Shown: piece after piece, positions 6,383 to 7,522 of the stretch
How the letters are laid out: each line of letters starts with the position of its first letter
Position numbering within the stretch: position 1 is the first letter of the stretch
Origin: an uncultured Treponema sp.
GTDB taxonomy: Bacteria; Spirochaetota; Spirochaetia; Treponematales; Treponemataceae
DNA length: 7,522 bases
Reading direction: 5' to 3'
NCBI GenBank assembly: GCA_905373565.1
Contig: CAJPTT010000109.1
Span: forward strand, 1 to 7,522
Program-made: the position numbers and the translations under genes
Notes under the pieces: generated by a model
Databases searched by the model: none
Told to the model about the DNA's origin: nothing
What the model saw: only the letters and a program-made list of their open reading frames with translations

Positions 6383-6652
6383 CGTAATTTACCTCCGTGA
6401 ATATATTCCTATATACAGCACGGATGGCAAAATGGCTAAGAAAATCAGCAGATAATCATGTTTTTTCTATAAATTCGCCTTAGAGACGCCAAGAACGCAG
6501 CGTATAAGTGCTGAGGAAAAATTGGTAATGCAATAACGGGAAATTAGACCGGTACGGCTGCTGTTGCGCACATATACGGGCTGCTTCAGCATTCACCGAA
6601 GCCCGCCCGCGTGCTTTTAAAGGTAATAGGTGTGTATGATCACCTACGCAGC
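6383..6652. other. 270-base intergenic region upstream of the Rpn gene
   Basis: No convincing gene on either strand. Next to the nuclease start are the minus-strand Shine-Dalgarno GGAGGT (6391-6396) and a perfect 10-bp palindrome GAATATATTC (6399-6408), followed by a TATATA string (6410-6415, minus strand) that could be a -10 element, but no good -35 is visible. Near the other end, TAGGTG (6627-6632) and CACCTA (6641-6646) form a 6-bp hairpin with an 8-base loop just after the stop of the InlB-repeat gene; it lacks a T-run, so it is at most a weak terminator. A second GC-rich imperfect hairpin spans about 6578-6605. I see nothing else in the middle. Confidence 0.5.
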
Positions 6653-6919
6653 TTATTTTAGTGTATAGTCAATGTTAATACTACCACCTTGCAGATCCTC
6701 AGCTTTTATGGTGTAGGAAAACGATGTCTCTGTCTCATACTCTTGTTCCACACCGTTAACCTTCCATTTGTCAACTGTCTTTCCGGGAGGTAGATTTCTT
6801 GCGTAAAATCTGAACCTCTCATTTTCATACACCGTTTCGCCGTTGTTAACAGAACCACCGATGTCGTAGGTGGATAAATAGTAGCCCTTTATTTTACCGG
6901 AATCAAAGTGTATGGTACC
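6653..6919 (-). repeat. Divergent InlB repeat, unit 3 (C-terminal)
   Basis: Eighty-eight residues from GTIHFDSGKIKGYY to the end YTLK. Relative to unit 2 it carries a four-residue insertion around IGGS before NNGETVYENE and is the most diverged in its second half (YETETSFSYTIKAED). Confidence 0.8.
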
Positions 6920-7522
6920 CTGCGCCGACGGTTTTACCGTATAGTCAATGGTAATACCGTTGCTTTGCGCATCCTCAGTTCGTACGGTGTACCGAAACTT
7001 CTTGTTTGTTTCATTTTCTTGTTCCACACCGTTGACCTTCCATTTGTCAACCAGCTGCCCGGGAGTCAGCTTTGCCACAAAGAGCAGCCTGTCATTTTCA
7101 TACACCGTTTCGCCGTCGTGAACGTCAGCGTTGTTTTCTTGGTAGCCCTTTATTTTACCGGAATCAAAGTGTATGGTAACTTGCGCCGCCGGTTTTACCG
7201 TATAGTCAATGGTAATACTGCCGCTTTGCACATCCCAACGCCTTACGATGTACTGAAACCGTTTGTTTGTTGCATGCTCTTGTTCCACACCGTTGACGGT
7301 CCACTTGTTAAGCAGCTGCCCTGACTGTGGTGTCGCTTCAAATTGCAGATAGTCACCTTCATATACAGTGCCGTTATTGTAAACGGGAGAAAAACCTGGT
7401 TGTTTGAAGCACCTCATTTTATAAGGATTAAAGCGAATGGTAATTGACGTAGTTGACGTAGTTTGCCATTTTGCATACAGCGTAATATCAGCAGTAACGG
7501 TATCGGTCGCAAAGTTCCACCG
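6653..7522 (-). CDS. InlB B-repeat surface protein, C-terminal part (partial)
   Basis: The minus-strand frame is open from the window edge (7522) to TAA at 6653-6655, giving 289 residues of a larger protein; the ATG at 7417 is internal, not the start. The first visible residues, RWNFATDTVTADITLYAKW, are the end of a Listeria-Bacteroides (Flg_new/InlB B-repeat) module, which typically finishes '…Vt.ditLyAkW'. A Thr/Ser linker (TTSTTS) follows. Three tandem ~87-aa units come next, each with 'NGETVYEND…'-like, 'W.VNGVEQE' and 'ITIDYTVK' segments, matching the divergent InlB B-repeat type (beta-grasp-like, often stalk modules of secreted or surface proteins). The protein ends directly after the third unit, with no cell-wall sorting signal or membrane anchor. 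Signal peptide and main domains lie outside the window. Adhesion or host contact is a family-level inference. Confidence 0.85.
   Translation of the reverse strand, partial: RWNFATDTVTADITLYAKWQTTSTTSITIRFNPYKMRCFKQPGFSPVYNNGTVYEGDYLQFEATPQSGQLLNKWTVNGVEQEHATNKRFQYIVRRWDVQSGSITIDYTVKPAAQVTIHFDSGKIKGYQENNADVHDGETVYENDRLLFVAKLTPGQLVDKWKVNGVEQENETNKKFRYTVRTEDAQSNGITIDYTVKPSAQGTIHFDSGKIKGYYLSTYDIGGSVNNGETVYENERFRFYARNLPPGKTVDKWKVNGVEQEYETETSFSYTIKAEDLQGGSINIDYTLK
6920..7180 (-). repeat. Divergent InlB repeat, unit 2
   Basis: Eighty-seven residues beginning VTIHFDSGKIKGYQ and ending YTVKPSAQ, with DKWKVNGVEQENETNKKF in the middle. A 37-base stretch at its start (7142-7178) is identical to 6881-6917 in unit 3, and a 28-base stretch at its end (6930-6957) is identical to 7191-7218 in unit 1, both offset by exactly 261 bases (87 codons). 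Confidence 0.85.
7181..7444 (-). repeat. Divergent InlB repeat, unit 1
   Basis: Eighty-eight residues beginning ITIRFNPYKMRCFKQ and ending YTVKPAAQ, with NKWTVNGVEQEHATNKRF. Its opening differs most from the other two units (RFNPYK in place of HFDSGK), while its end is almost identical to unit 2 at the DNA level, as expected if units 2 and 3 arose by duplication of this one. Confidence 0.8.

Noticed and set aside
6578..6605. GC-rich hairpin as terminator of the InlB-repeat gene
   Set aside because: Stem is bulged, and no T-run follows on the minus strand.
6908..7324. 138-aa + strand frame
   Set aside because: Antisense to the InlB-type repeats; its internal repetition only mirrors theirs.
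6653..7444. Possible CRISPR or non-coding tandem array
   Set aside because: Period is 261-267 bases, the units keep one reading frame and encode a known repeat fold; no short repeat/spacer pattern.

Overview
The window looks like a chromosomal segment of a host-associated spirochaete, most probably a Treponema with moderate GC (inference, perhaps the vincentii/medium group). The basis is the spirochaete-like GyrB and GyrA, a chemoreceptor C-terminus, an Rpn-type PD-(D/E)XK nuclease and an InlB B-repeat surface protein. These families are all common in oral and gut treponemes, but no single one proves the genus.

Layout. Bases 1-104 hold the last 33 codons of a methyl-accepting chemotaxis protein on the + strand, followed by a perfect 17-bp hairpin plus T-run (terminator). 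Bases 218-400 carry a decayed minus-strand reading frame with an in-frame stop. A sigma70-like promoter and a leader with short repeats precede gyrB (544-2460). Between gyrB and gyrA lie two small AT-rich genes: a 58-aa single-pass membrane protein (2492-2668) and an 80-aa protein (2672-2914) that resembles the front half of a PARP-like ADP-ribosyltransferase. gyrA (2918-5434) starts with GTG three bases after that gene. The + strand cluster then meets minus-strand accessory genes: an Rpn-family nuclease (5513-6382) and, after a 270-base non-coding gap, the C-terminal 289 residues of a surface protein with three tandem ~87-aa divergent InlB-type repeats (6653-7522, continuing past the window edge).

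How they work together. GyrB supplies the ATPase and TOPRIM parts, and GyrA the DNA-cleaving tyrosine and DNA-wrapping C-terminus, of one A2B2 gyrase, so co-transcription is expected. The most unusual element is the membrane-protein/ART-fragment pair inside the gyrase operon. Each junction from the 58-aa gene to gyrA is a TAA, one sense codon and a start, all in one reading frame, and gyrA's Shine-Dalgarno sits inside the end of the ART-like ORF. GyrA has Ala at the position of E. coli Ser83, suggesting intrinsic low quinolone susceptibility, and has an unusual Gly close to the catalytic tyrosine.
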